From: an uncultured Halomicronema sp.
GTDB lineage: Bacteria; Cyanobacteriota; Cyanobacteriia; Phormidesmidales; Phormidesmidaceae
Direction: 5' to 3'
NCBI GenBank assembly: GCA_937899725.1
Contig: CALCCA010000088.1
Span: 82,307 to 146,306 of the forward strand
Length of the DNA stretch: 64,000 nt
In this document: one piece after another, positions 19,367 through 30,099 of the stretch
Numbering within the stretch: position 1 is the first letter of the stretch
How the letters are laid out: every line of letters begins with the position of its first letter
Position numbers and translations under genes: made by a program
Notes under the pieces: generated by a model
Told to the model about the DNA's origin: nothing
The model's database searches: none
What the model saw: the letters and a program-made list of their open reading frames with translations, nothing else

Positions 19367-21046
19367 ATGAGGACTTTCCCGATGGCCTGGGAAGATGACA
19401 ACCTCCTAAAACTCATGGTCGTAGATGACGAGCCAGACAACCTGGACTTGTTGTATCGCACCTTTCGACGGGAGTTTGAAGTTTATAAAGCGGAGGATGG
19501 CTTTAAGGCCCTGCAGGTTTTGGCTGAGGTGGGTGAAATGGCGGTGATCATTTCTGATCAGCGCATGCCCCGCATGAATGGCACTGAGTTTCTAAGCCGC
19601 ACCGTTGAACAGTTTCCAGACACCATCCGCATTGTCTTAACGGGCTATACCGATGTTGAAGACTTGGTCGAGGCGATCAATTCCGGCAAAGTTTTCAAAT
19701 ATATTACGAAGCCCTGGAAACCAGCTGACCTGAAGTTAGTGGTGATGCAAGCGGCAGAGACGTTTCGGGTCGTCAAACAGCGCACCCGAGCCTTGACTCA
19801 AGCGCTATCGCGAGAGTCGTTTTTTAACGAAGTGATGAGCGCCATTCGCGAGTCGCTGGATTACAACAGCATGTTGCAGACGATCGCCATCACCTTAGGC
19901 AAAACCTCTGAGGCCTCCCATGTCGTGCTCTATGTAGTCAACGCGGATGAGACGTCAGCGGAGTTAGATAAGTCACTCAGTTTTAGCTTCACGACGTTAA
20001 GCGCGGCAGCGGCCACGAGTCTCAAAGGTCATAGCCTGTCAATGAGTGAGTGGACGCTGCAAACGGGACAGCGCCAGCTAGACACGATAGAGCAGTCCAC
20101 ACCTCTGACGGCGTTGACGCTACCGCTGCGATATCAGCAAACGACGTTGGCGATCGTCACGCTTTACCACTCGGCCTTAGTCGCTGACTGGGCCGAAGCC
20201 ACGACCCAGTTGCTGGACAGTGTCGCCGAGCAAATTGCCCTAGCCATTTCCCAGGCCAAACTGTATCAACGCATTCAAATGCAGACACAGCAGATGCGGG
20301 CAGAACTAGAGGTCGCTCGGCAAATTCAAACCAACTTGCTGCGTCAAAGTCTGCCCACCATTGAAAACGTCCGCATTCAAGCTCGGTGCCTACCAGCCCG
20401 TGAAGTCGGCGGCGATTTCTATGAAATCTTTTCTCACCCGCAGGGCGATGTTTGGCTCGCGGTGGGCGATGTCTCGGGCAAGGGGGTGCCAGCGGCACTG
20501 TTTATGGCGAGTGCGATCTCTGTGTTGCGCCGCGAATTGTCTCAAGAGCGTTCTCCCTCACCTGAAAAGGTGATGCAAAATTTAAACCGGAGCCTTTGGG
20601 ATGACTTAGTCAGCAGCAACTGCTTTGTCACGCTGGTGCTGATCTGCTACAACCCAATAACGCACAAGCTGCGGTATGCCAATGCCGGCCACATCTACCC
20701 GTTAGTGTGGACAGTCCAAACCCTTGCTGAACCCGCAGGTGAACCGCTTTATCTCAAAACTCGGGGTGTCCCCCTCGGAATTTTGCCGGATTGGACGGCG
20801 CAAGCTGGTGAGACTGAACTGGCTCCTGGCAAAACGCTACTCCTCACGAGTGACGGGCTCACTGAGGCCACGGTAGCCGCTGAGGCCTCCGAAGGAGCCG
20901 CCATGTTGCATCAGACGGGGCTATGGAAACTCCTCAAAACCCAACCACTCCCCTTAGATTTGGATCAGCTCTTAGCGTCAATTCAGTGGGGCAGCACTGA
21001 ACAGGAAGATGACCAAACGGTGTTGTCGCTGGAGGTGTTGAAGTGA
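19367..21046 (+). CDS. Response regulator with GAF and PP2C-type phosphatase domains (RsbU-like)
   Basis: A 559-residue signalling protein. A receiver domain (about 14-130) has the acidic pair in LMVVDDEPDN, the phospho-acceptor Asp in VIISDQRMPRMNG, and the signature Lys in YITKPWKP. A GAF-like domain (about 150-300) precedes a short helical linker and a SpoIIE/PP2C phosphatase domain (about 325-555) with AREVGGDFYEIF, VAVGDVSGKGVPAALFMA and LTSDGLTEA. Such proteins dephosphorylate STAS anti-anti-sigma factors in partner-switching. It overlaps the next gene, an RsbW-like kinase, by 4 bp, so the two should work together. Confidence 0.93.
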   Translation: MRTFPMAWEDDNLLKLMVVDDEPDNLDLLYRTFRREFEVYKAEDGFKALQVLAEVGEMAVIISDQRMPRMNGTEFLSRTVEQFPDTIRIVLTGYTDVEDLVEAINSGKVFKYITKPWKPADLKLVVMQAAETFRVVKQRTRALTQALSRESFFNEVMSAIRESLDYNSMLQTIAITLGKTSEASHVVLYVVNADETSAELDKSLSFSFTTLSAAAATSLKGHSLSMSEWTLQTGQRQLDTIEQSTPLTALTLPLRYQQTTLAIVTLYHSALVADWAEATTQLLDSVAEQIALAISQAKLYQRIQMQTQQMRAELEVARQIQTNLLRQSLPTIENVRIQARCLPAREVGGDFYEIFSHPQGDVWLAVGDVSGKGVPAALFMASAISVLRRELSQERSPSPEKVMQNLNRSLWDDLVSSNCFVTLVLICYNPITHKLRYANAGHIYPLVWTVQTLAEPAGEPLYLKTRGVPLGILPDWTAQAGETELAPGKTLLLTSDGLTEATVAAEASEGAAMLHQTGLWKLLKTQPLPLDLDQLLASIQWGSTEQEDDQTVLSLEVLK

Positions 21047-21498
21047 TGAAAACTGAACTCCGCATTCCCAGCGATCTCAGATTTTTAGTCGTCATTGAAG
21101 CTTGGCTGTTGGGCACTTTGCAGCTAGAGCTAGGCGACTGGCCAGATTGGCCGAAATGGGAAAACCGCTTGCGCTTAGTGATTGTAGAAGCTTATTCCAA
21201 CGTCGTCCGCCATGCTCACCACGAACAACCCCAGTTGCCGGTCTTGCTGAAATTGGAGGTGCAGGCTGACGTCCTATTTTTAGAGGTTTGGGATCAAGGA
21301 GAAGGCTTTGATCTCAGCACCTATTTGCCACCAGCGCCAGATACTCACCAAGAAGGGGGCTACGGCTGGTTGATCTTAAATCGGCTGATGGACAAGGTGG
21401 AATATCAGGTGAGAGTTCAAGGACAAAGCAACTGTTTAAGGCTACAGGCAGAACTGCCCACGGAGAGTCCGCTCTCTCCACTGCCTCAGCAGCGTTAG
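21043..21498 (+). CDS. Anti-sigma-factor-type serine kinase (RsbW/HATPase_c family)
   Basis: A 151-residue GHKL ATPase domain. The N box is IVEAYSNVVRHAH, the G1 box is VWDQGEGFD, and the G2 box is GGYGWLILNRLMD. RsbW-type kinases bind a sigma factor or phosphorylate a STAS antagonist. It starts inside the stop of the phosphatase gene (ATGATGA overlap), which implies translational coupling. No STAS antagonist or sigma gene is next to it, so the target is encoded elsewhere. Confidence 0.9.
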   Translation: MMKTELRIPSDLRFLVVIEAWLLGTLQLELGDWPDWPKWENRLRLVIVEAYSNVVRHAHHEQPQLPVLLKLEVQADVLFLEVWDQGEGFDLSTYLPPAPDTHQEGGYGWLILNRLMDKVEYQVRVQGQSNCLRLQAELPTESPLSPLPQQR

Positions 21499-21508
21499 CA
21501 CAAATACT

Positions 21509-22228
21509 TCATGCCGAACGGAGCGATGATTCAGCACAGCCATAGCGGGCCACCGTAAACTGGCCAGTTTGTTGGGTCGTGAGCCAAGCCCACAGTTGGT
21601 CGCCGTTCGAGAAATGCCACCATTCGGCAGGATGTTGTTGAAAACCAGCCGCTGTCATCAGCTGCCGGAGCAGGCATCGATGGACATGAAATTGCGAATG
21701 CTCCGCAGCCGCTGCCTGAAAATAATCGGGATGCGATCGCGCTGAGACCTCATCGATTGGCGACCCCATCGCGACGGGCAACCCTTGAGCATCCATCAGG
21801 GTGAGGTCAATCGCCGCCCCCGTACTGTGGGGCGGGGGCGTTTTCGGGTCAGGGCTCGGCAAGGCCCAAAACTGATACACCGTTTCGAGCAGCGCTTGCT
21901 GTTGAGCTGCGGCCATCTGCGACCAGTCGAGCCCCTGTTGGTGAGCCAGGTCTTGAGTGGTATAGTCCACCATAAATTGCTGCACCGGAATCGGGCGATA
22001 GGCATCAAACACTTGCAAACGCCAGCCCGGTTGCTCGGCTTGCAGAGCGACTTGAACCCGACGCAAGGCCTCGACCACGGTCTGGCGCAGCCAATAGGGC
22101 GAGCGATCGCCATAGGGCGCGCCTAAGGCCACATAGGGATGCGGCGTGACCACGGCCAACTCTGGGAGGGGAAGGGGAACCAGAGGTTCGTGACACTCAT
22201 GAATCGGCACGTGGTGGTACGGTTTCAT
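21509..22228 (-). CDS. D-alanyl-D-alanine dipeptidase (VanX/DdpX, M15 family)
   Basis: A zinc metallopeptidase of 239 residues. The zinc ligands and catalytic residues are visible: HSTGAAIDLTL gives the His and Asp ligands, and EWWHFSNGDQ gives the catalytic Glu and third ligand His. The N-terminal half has VFDAYRPIPVQQF, also typical. VanX enzymes cleave free D-Ala-D-Ala; in bacteria without vancomycin resistance they probably recycle cell-wall peptides. The ATG at 22228 is chosen over an upstream in-frame start because family similarity begins there. No vanH or vanA neighbour exists. Confidence 0.9.
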   Translation of the reverse strand: MKPYHHVPIHECHEPLVPLPLPELAVVTPHPYVALGAPYGDRSPYWLRQTVVEALRRVQVALQAEQPGWRLQVFDAYRPIPVQQFMVDYTTQDLAHQQGLDWSQMAAAQQQALLETVYQFWALPSPDPKTPPPHSTGAAIDLTLMDAQGLPVAMGSPIDEVSARSHPDYFQAAAAEHSQFHVHRCLLRQLMTAAGFQQHPAEWWHFSNGDQLWAWLTTQQTGQFTVARYGCAESSLRSA

Positions 22229-22325
22229 CCCAGCTTCCAGATTGCGGATATATGTGCGCCGGCCTGAGCGACAGCGATCACAGCTGACAGCAGCCCAACC
22301 AATCACAGGTTGAATTTAGCGAACC

Positions 22326-23255
22326 CTAAAGCATCCGCGATCGCACCAAGGTCCCCGGCAGACACATGATCTTCTGTAGCCTCGGGACGTAAGCCCGCTT
22401 AGTAAAAACGTCGTAGCCATTTTGCTCAATGACCGTCAGAATCTTGCTGTACAGCACTTGAGCCGCCCAGACGGGCCAGCGAGCATCAGGACTCAAGCGA
22501 CTGATACCCTGCTCAGCTTCTTGATAAAATTTGCGGGCGCGTTGAATCTCAAACTGCATCAAGGCCCGCCAGCGATCGTCAATCACACCGTTCATCAAAT
22601 CCGCTTCGGTGTAATCAAAGAGGGCTAAATCTTCAAGGGGTAAATAAATGCGCCCTCGCCGCGCATCTTCACCGACGTCACGCAAAATATTCGTCAGCTG
22701 ATTAGCAATGCCCAGAGCGACGGCTTCTTTCATCGGGTTGGGTGAAGGCTCATACCGCTGCCAAGGGGCGGTTTGCTGCTCAGAATCAATGCCCATAACC
22801 GCAGTTGACATCAAACCAACGGTGCCCGCGACCCGATAGCAGTAAAGTTCCAGCTCTTCAAAGGTGTGATAGCGCGATCGATCCAAATCCATCCGCTGCC
22901 CTTCAATCATGTCTTTAAAGGGTTGAATCTCTAACGGAAACCGCTGCAGGGTATCTACCAGCGCCACATCAGTATTTTCAACGGGCTGACCTTGAAAGAT
23001 TGAAGTGAGTTGTTTCTCCCAGCGGTCTAACGTCTCTTCGGTCGTGAGTGCAGCCTGCGGTCCATCGACCAATTCATCAGTGCGACGACACCAAACGTAG
23101 ATAGCCCAAATTGCCCGACGCTTTTCGGGCGTCATCAGCAAAGTTCCGAGATAAAACGTTTTGGAATATTCCGCTGTAACCTGGCGGCAGGCCTCATAGG
23201 CATCCTCCTTGGGAACAAATTCCTTAGACCGCAGCGAGTGGGACAATTGCAGCAT
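22326..23255 (-). CDS. crtB: Phytoene synthase
   Basis: It condenses two geranylgeranyl diphosphates to phytoene, the first carotenoid step. The 309-residue product has both Asp-rich motifs, WCRRTDELVDG and NQLTNILRDVGEDARRG, plus YSKTFYLGTLLMTPEKR and YCYRVAGTVGLMS. It lies 131 bp downstream of crtP on the same strand, the conserved cyanobacterial arrangement. The ATG at 23255 is chosen over an adjacent TTG. Confidence 0.97.
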   Translation of the reverse strand: MLQLSHSLRSKEFVPKEDAYEACRQVTAEYSKTFYLGTLLMTPEKRRAIWAIYVWCRRTDELVDGPQAALTTEETLDRWEKQLTSIFQGQPVENTDVALVDTLQRFPLEIQPFKDMIEGQRMDLDRSRYHTFEELELYCYRVAGTVGLMSTAVMGIDSEQQTAPWQRYEPSPNPMKEAVALGIANQLTNILRDVGEDARRGRIYLPLEDLALFDYTEADLMNGVIDDRWRALMQFEIQRARKFYQEAEQGISRLSPDARWPVWAAQVLYSKILTVIEQNGYDVFTKRAYVPRLQKIMCLPGTLVRSRML

Positions 23256-23386
23256 CAATCTTTATAGCTGGAAACTCGAAACATATTTAAGATTACAGCG
23301 CTCAGAGCCCGCTAGCAGCGGACTGGCTTCCTATCACAGAATACGTTAAAGCCAGCCCGATTTAACCGCTGTTTGCGGGATTTTGC

Positions 23387-25170
<1,784 letters not shown>

Positions 25171-26454
25171 GTGACGCAATCAATTTTGGAAATTCTTCAG
25201 GACAGTGATCCGTTAGTGGCAGATATCGTGCAGCGCGAGCTGCAGCGCCAGCGCGATCACCTGGAGCTAATCGCGAGTGAAAATTTTGCCTCGTCGGCCG
25301 TGATGGCGGCCCAAGGCTCAGCCTTGACGAATAAGTATGCGGAAGGGCTACCGGGCAAGCGGTATTACGGCGGCTGTGAATTCGTCGATCAGGTGGAGTC
25401 TTTGGCGATTGAGCGCATCAAAAAGCTGTTTGGTGCCGCCCATGCGAACGTCCAACCGCATTCCGGCGCTCAGGCCAACTTCGCTGTGTTTTTAGCGCTC
25501 CTCCAGCCTGGTGACACCATTATGGGGATGGACCTGTCCCATGGTGGGCATTTGACCCACGGGTCACCGGTGAACGTGTCCGGCAAATGGTTCAACGTCG
25601 TGCAGTATGGCGTTAACGCTGACACCGAGACCCTTGATTTTGATCAGATTCGGGCTCTGGCTTTAGAGCATCGCCCAAAGCTCATCATTTGTGGCTATTC
25701 AGCCTACCCGCGCGTGATTCCCTTTGAACAGTTCCGGGCGATCGCCGATGAAGTGGGAGCCTATTTGCTGGCTGACATTGCCCACATCGCGGGGCTAGTC
25801 GCGGCGGGCGGGCATCCCAATCCGGTGCCGCACTGTGATGTGGTGACCACGACGACCCACAAAACACTGCGGGGACCACGCGGAGGGCTGATTTTGACCC
25901 GCGATGCCGACCTGGGCAAAAAGTTCGATAAGGCGGTTTTTCCCGGCTCTCAGGGGGGGCCGTTAGAGCACGTGATTGCCGCGAAGGCAGTGGCTTTTGG
26001 CGAAGCGCTGCGCCCCGAGTTCAAGACCTACTCGCAGCAGGTGATCAAAAACGCGCAAGCCATGGGCGATCGCCTGCAGGCGAGAGGACTCAAGTTGGTT
26101 TCTAACGGCACTGACAATCATTTGATCTTGGTCGATCTGCGCTCAGTTAGCCTGACGGGTAAGCAAGCCGACCAGCTAGTGAGTGAAGTCAACATCACGG
26201 CAAACAAAAACACCGTTCCTTTTGACCCCGAATCGCCCTTTGTCACCAGTGGTTTACGGCTCGGTTCGCCGGCGATGACCACTCGCGGTATGGGGATTGC
26301 CGAGTTTACCGAGATTGCCGATATTGTGGCAGATCGATTGACCCAGCCGGAAGATGAGGGGGTGCGCGACAATTGTCTGCGGCGGGTCGCAGCGCTGTGC
26401 GATCGCTTTCCGCTTTATCCTTACCTCAGCCTGCCCAAGCCCGTTATGGCTTAG
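25171..26454 (+). CDS. glyA: Serine hydroxymethyltransferase
   Basis: A PLP enzyme interconverting serine and glycine with tetrahydrofolate, central to one-carbon metabolism and photorespiratory glycine use. In the 427-residue product, [24 protein letters not shown], and the PLP lysine in [15 protein letters not shown] are clear. GTG at 25171 is the likely start, since similarity to other cyanobacterial enzymes begins at MTQSILE; a TTG at 25156 is less likely. It is preceded by a structured leader and followed by a long hairpin. Confidence 0.97.
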   Translation: MTQSILEILQDSDPLVADIVQRELQRQRDHLELIASENFASSAVMAAQGSALTNKYAEGLPGKRYYGGCEFVDQVESLAIERIKKLFGAAHANVQPHSGAQANFAVFLALLQPGDTIMGMDLSHGGHLTHGSPVNVSGKWFNVVQYGVNADTETLDFDQIRALALEHRPKLIICGYSAYPRVIPFEQFRAIADEVGAYLLADIAHIAGLVAAGGHPNPVPHCDVVTTTTHKTLRGPRGGLILTRDADLGKKFDKAVFPGSQGGPLEHVIAAKAVAFGEALRPEFKTYSQQVIKNAQAMGDRLQARGLKLVSNGTDNHLILVDLRSVSLTGKQADQLVSEVNITANKNTVPFDPESPFVTSGLRLGSPAMTTRGMGIAEFTEIADIVADRLTQPEDEGVRDNCLRRVAALCDRFPLYPYLSLPKPVMA

Positions 26455-26494
26455 TCTCAGCAGATCCGCTCAAACTCATTCGCAGCTTGATCCC

Positions 26495-26554
26495 AGCTCT
26501 ATGGGGATATGACAGTAGACAACCGGTTTGATCTGTCATATCCTTCATGGAGCT
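26495..26554 (+). terminator. Long hairpin downstream of glyA
   Basis: A perfect 11-bp inner stem GGATATGACAG/CTGTCATATCC (26505-26543) continues outward, with a wobble and a bulge, into AGCTC/GAGCT. The whole hairpin is about 20 bp. It is followed by TTATAG rather than a T-tract, so it may protect the 3' end or act as a weak terminator. Confidence 0.45.
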
Positions 26555-26703
26555 TTATAGTAGTGGCTAGATTCTAAAGATTATTAAGAGAATCAACTAT
26601 CTTCGACAAGTAAGTTTGAACTTGCTTGGCCGGCTTTAGTATTAATCCCGAATCTTTTCATCTCAGCTGATTGCTAAACTTCAACGCTGTTGAAGCCCTC
26701 TCT

Positions 26704-27762
26704 ATGCCTTTTCAGCTCTATCATCTATTAGCCTTTGTGATTTCTGGCGCAGTTGTGCTGGTATCGACTCCCATCGTGCGACAAATCGGCTTGCGATCCG
26801 GGCGGGTCGACCAGCCCGGTGGGCGCAAAGTCCACACTCAACCAATGGTGCGCCTCGGAGGGATTTCGATTTTTCTGGGTACGCTGATTTCCCTCTTGTT
26901 TGTCTGGTGGTCAGGCGGTTTTATCGACGCTTCGGGCACTCACCTCAGCCCCACCGACGAATATGAAATCTGGGGCGTCACACTGGGGGGATTCGCCTTC
27001 TTCTTAATCGGTCTGCTAGATGACCTCTTTGGCTTGTCGGCCTCTAGTCGCTTGCTCATGCAGGCGCTGATTGCGGGAATTGCCTGGCATGTGGGGGTCA
27101 GCATCGATTTTTTGAGTATTCCTTTCGTCGGGCTGGTGTCACTGCCCATCTGGATTAGTCTGCCAGTTACCATCATTTGGCTAGTGGGCATGACCAACGC
27201 CATCAACTGGATTGATGGATTGGATGGACTCGCCGCCGGGGTCTGTGGCATTGCCGCGCTGATTATGCTGGTGGTGAGCTTGTTTATGGCTCAACCCGCG
27301 GCGGCGCTCATCGCCGCCGCATTGGCGGGCGGCTCTCTGTGTTTTTTGCGGTATAACTTCAATCCGGCAAAAATCTTTATGGGCGATGGCGGCTCCTACT
27401 TTATTGGGTTTACCCTAGCCGGAGTCGGCGTGATTGGCCTGATTAAGAGTGTGACCACGGTCGCCGTGCTGCTGCCCTATCTGATTCTGGCTGTGCCGAT
27501 CTTAGATATGTCTGCCGTCATTCTGGATCGCATTCGCTGTGGCAGTTCGCCCTTTGTCGCTGACAAACGACACCTGCATCACCGTTTGCTAAAGGCAGGC
27601 TTGTCGCATCGCTGGGCAGTTTTATTTATCTATGCTTTAACCCTATGGGCAGGCAGCTTGGCCATCGCGTTTGCGGGCATTCCCAGTGGCTTTGTCTACG
27701 CCGCAGGGGCCACTGGCTTGCTCACCTATGCCGGTTGGCGCGTCAAGCAACTGTCTCGATAG
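26704..27762 (+). CDS. Undecaprenyl-phosphate GlcNAc-1-phosphate transferase (WecA/TagO family)
   Basis: A polytopic membrane enzyme of 352 residues that moves a sugar-1-phosphate from a UDP-sugar to a lipid carrier, starting O-antigen, exopolysaccharide or teichoic-type glycans. Motifs of the MraY/WecA superfamily are clear: GLLDDLFGLS, NAINWIDGLDGLAAG, FNPAKIFMGDGGSYFIG and the His motif DKRHLHHRLLKAG. About ten membrane segments are present. The ATG at 26704 is preferred to an upstream TTG. The exact sugar is inferred from the family. Confidence 0.92.
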   Translation: MPFQLYHLLAFVISGAVVLVSTPIVRQIGLRSGRVDQPGGRKVHTQPMVRLGGISIFLGTLISLLFVWWSGGFIDASGTHLSPTDEYEIWGVTLGGFAFFLIGLLDDLFGLSASSRLLMQALIAGIAWHVGVSIDFLSIPFVGLVSLPIWISLPVTIIWLVGMTNAINWIDGLDGLAAGVCGIAALIMLVVSLFMAQPAAALIAAALAGGSLCFLRYNFNPAKIFMGDGGSYFIGFTLAGVGVIGLIKSVTTVAVLLPYLILAVPILDMSAVILDRIRCGSSPFVADKRHLHHRLLKAGLSHRWAVLFIYALTLWAGSLAIAFAGIPSGFVYAAGATGLLTYAGWRVKQLSR

Positions 27763-27840
27763 GCAGTCCGCCGAAGCGTCTGAGCATTGAAAAGCAGCTC
27801 ACTTTTTAATGCCAACCCAACGAGTTTTCAAACATAAAAT

Positions 27841-27922
27841 GCGGATGAAAGGACTTGAACCTTCACGTCGCGAGGACACTAGAACCTAAATCTAGCGCGT
27901 CTACCAATTCCGCCACATCCGC
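27841..27922 (-). tRNA. tRNA-Leu (UAG)
   Basis: The minus strand folds as a class II tRNA: acceptor GCGGATG with CATCCGC, D arm GGCGGAATTGGTAGACGC, anticodon stem CTAGA/TCTAG around TT-TAG-GT, a long variable arm TGTCCTCGCGACG, and T arm AGGTTCAAGTCCT. The anticodon TAG reads CUA/CUG leucine codons. No CCA is encoded. Confidence 0.97.
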
Positions 27923-28079
27923 GTGCTTATTTATAGTATCTGACAGCGATCCGATTGGATAGCCCTAAACGGTAGGGGCCAATATTGGCTCATTATTGGC
28001 CAAAATATGGGCTCAGCGATCGCTCTCCTCAGTTCAATAGCAACCGTCCATCTTCTGAGTGCGGTTGACGCCAATAGCC

Positions 28080-28286
28080 CTACATATTAGCTCGGGCATC
28101 TCGCACCGCCGCGTAAAAGAACACCCCGACCAGCGGCACCGCCACCCCAATCAAGAGGCTCGTCGGCCCAGTGCCCCAATCGGGCTGCCCAGTGGAAAGT
28201 TCAAAAATCGCCGCCACTGCCGAGATCGCAGCGAGACAAGAACATAACAACAGCAAGCCACTCTTTGGCGTCCACACAGTACTCAA
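28080..28286 (-). CDS. Small membrane protein of unknown function
   Basis: Sixty-eight residues with two hydrophobic segments (about 9-27 and 42-60) and a charged end, AAVRDARANM. The motif AISAVAAIFELSTGQPDWG joins them. The start is a TTG at 28286 or a GTG at 28277; there is no in-frame ATG. It resembles short conserved cyanobacterial membrane proteins in layout, but I cannot name a family. It ends 264 bp beyond the def stop, on the same strand. Confidence 0.55.
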   Translation of the reverse strand: MSTVWTPKSGLLLLCSCLAAISAVAAIFELSTGQPDWGTGPTSLLIGVAVPLVGVFFYAAVRDARANM

Positions 28287-28343
28287 GCCTCACAACATCA
28301 AAGTGTCTTTTATCTAACGCAGACTGAGGACGCAGCGCAAGGG

Positions 28344-28910
28344 CTAACCGGTGATCGCCTTCACGTCTCCGGCCGAAAAGCCATTCTTCTGCAGCTCTTG
28401 AGTCAGCGCCAACTGATTATTGACACGGTCAACAAACATCACGCCCGTCAAGTGATCCATTTCGTGCAAAATGCAGCGAGCCAGCAGATCAGCGGCCTGC
28501 ATCTTTTGGGGACGACCGTTTTCGTCTTTAAAGCTGACTTCGATCGCCGTCGGGCGTACGACATCCAGATAAACGCCCGGAATGCTCAGACAGCCCTCTT
28601 GATCAGTGCACTGCTCTTTACTCGTGCGAATCACTTTGGGATTCACCAAGATCAGGGGAGGAGCCGCCGCATTTTCGGGGTCAGTGTCCACAACGATTAG
28701 CTGCTTATTCACCGCCACTTGAGGCGCGGCCAACCCAATACCATCGGAGCTATACATGGTTTTGAGCATGTCATAGGCCAAATCGCGCAGCGCATTATCC
28801 ACTTTGGCGACGCGCTTGGCGGGCTGGCGCAAGACGCGATCGCCCAGCGTATGGATGTCTAGCGGCGGATTCTTGAGCTTCGTTTTTTCGACCTGAATAG
28901 TAGCAGCCAT
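28344..28910 (-). CDS. def: Peptide deformylase
   Basis: It removes the N-formyl group from nascent proteins. The 188-residue product has the three metal/active-site motifs: SDGIGLAAPQV, QEGCLSIPG (Cys ligand) and ILHEMDHLTGVMF (two His ligands and the catalytic Glu). The ATG at 28910 is used; the longer upstream frame has no family similarity. It lies on the minus strand after cobA. Confidence 0.97.
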   Translation of the reverse strand: MAATIQVEKTKLKNPPLDIHTLGDRVLRQPAKRVAKVDNALRDLAYDMLKTMYSSDGIGLAAPQVAVNKQLIVVDTDPENAAAPPLILVNPKVIRTSKEQCTDQEGCLSIPGVYLDVVRPTAIEVSFKDENGRPQKMQAADLLARCILHEMDHLTGVMFVDRVNNQLALTQELQKNGFSAGDVKAITG

Positions 28911-29125
28911 AAATTCTGAAATTGAAGAATGTCGTTTTGAAAGATCTTGATAATAAAGTCGTTTGAGTCGGCTCAAGAGGCTGCCCCTAAAAGAAAAAGC
29001 CGTTGCCTTTTCCCTGCCTGTGCAACCCATAGAAAGGACTGTAGAGCCACACCAAATGGGCAAAACCGACCATCTGGCTGAGCTCGCAGCCAAGAATGAT
29101 CACCCCAACTTGTCAACCCAAAGCC

Positions 29126-30016
29126 TCAGACTAGACCTAAATCCATCCTAGCAAGGGGATCGCCTATCGTTGTAGCCGGATTGGACAACATTGGGGCGTC
29201 GGCGATCGCTGCGGTCCGCTTGATATCAGCGACCGCCGGACGGCAAGCCGCGAGCAAGGGACGCATGTTAACCACAGCACCAATGACGGCAATGGCCGGG
29301 GCCGCAAACCCCGTCGCCTGCATCTCCGCTTCTATGGTCGCCAGGGTGGCGATCAGCTCATCTTGCTCAGGGCGCGTGCCCCAGCGAATCAGCGCTACGG
29401 GGGTTTCACAGCTCAACCCAGCCTTGGTCAGCGCCTTCACAATGTTGGGCAGGTTATGCACCCCCATATAAATGACAATGGTTTCTGAGCCTTGGGCGAT
29501 CGCTCGCCAGTCTACCTCAGGGCGATATTTGCCCGCCGCCTCATGCCCAGTCACAAAGGTCACGCTAGAACTGAGGCGGCGGTGAGTCACCGGAATGCCC
29601 GCATAGGCTGGCACCGCGACGCCAGCTGTGATACCGGGCACAACTTCCACGTCAATCCCCGCTTCAATGAGGTAAGCCATTTCTTCACCGCCTCGACCAA
29701 AGACGAAGGGATCGCCGCCTTTGAGCCGCACGACAACAGCATATTGTTGAGCTAACTCATGCAGTAGCTGAGTGATTTCTGGTTGCGAGAGAGAATGATA
29801 GCCCCGGCGTTTGCCCGCAGGTAGCAGCTGGGCCTGAGGATTCACCATGCCGAGAATCGGCGGACTGACCAGCGCATCATAAACCACGACATCAGCGGCT
29901 TCTAACAAGGCCTTGCCTTTGAGGGTAAAGAGTCCCGGATCGCCTGGCCCTGCCCCAACTAAATAAACCTTGCCCAAGGGGCGATCGCTCTCACTGTGTG
30001 CATCAGCGTTTGTCAC
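29126..30016 (-). CDS. cobA: Uroporphyrinogen-III C-methyltransferase
   Basis: SUMT methylates uroporphyrinogen III twice to give precorrin-2, the branch point to siroheme and cobalamin. The 296-residue product has VYLVGAGPGDPGLFTLKG, VVYDALVSPPIL, RLKGGDPFVFGRGGEEM and VVPGITAGVAVPAYAGIP, which form the SAM-binding methylase core. It begins with GTG at 30016, preceded seven bases upstream by GGAG. It lies 83 bp downstream of the chelatase gene on the same strand, so both likely serve siroheme for nitrite and sulfite reductases. Confidence 0.96.
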   Translation of the reverse strand: MTNADAHSESDRPLGKVYLVGAGPGDPGLFTLKGKALLEAADVVVYDALVSPPILGMVNPQAQLLPAGKRRGYHSLSQPEITQLLHELAQQYAVVVRLKGGDPFVFGRGGEEMAYLIEAGIDVEVVPGITAGVAVPAYAGIPVTHRRLSSSVTFVTGHEAAGKYRPEVDWRAIAQGSETIVIYMGVHNLPNIVKALTKAGLSCETPVALIRWGTRPEQDELIATLATIEAEMQATGFAAPAIAVIGAVVNMRPLLAACRPAVADIKRTAAIADAPMLSNPATTIGDPLARMDLGLV

Positions 30017-30099
30017 ACCAGCACTCCTTCGTTTCCAACAGACTGTATGCTAGGTCGTCAAATTAGTATGACCTAACTCTCTGAAAGTATGCAGGAATA

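Noticed and set aside
21509..22228. Vancomycin-resistance locus
   Set aside because: Only the VanX-type dipeptidase is present; VanH and VanA partners are absent, so a recycling role is more likely.
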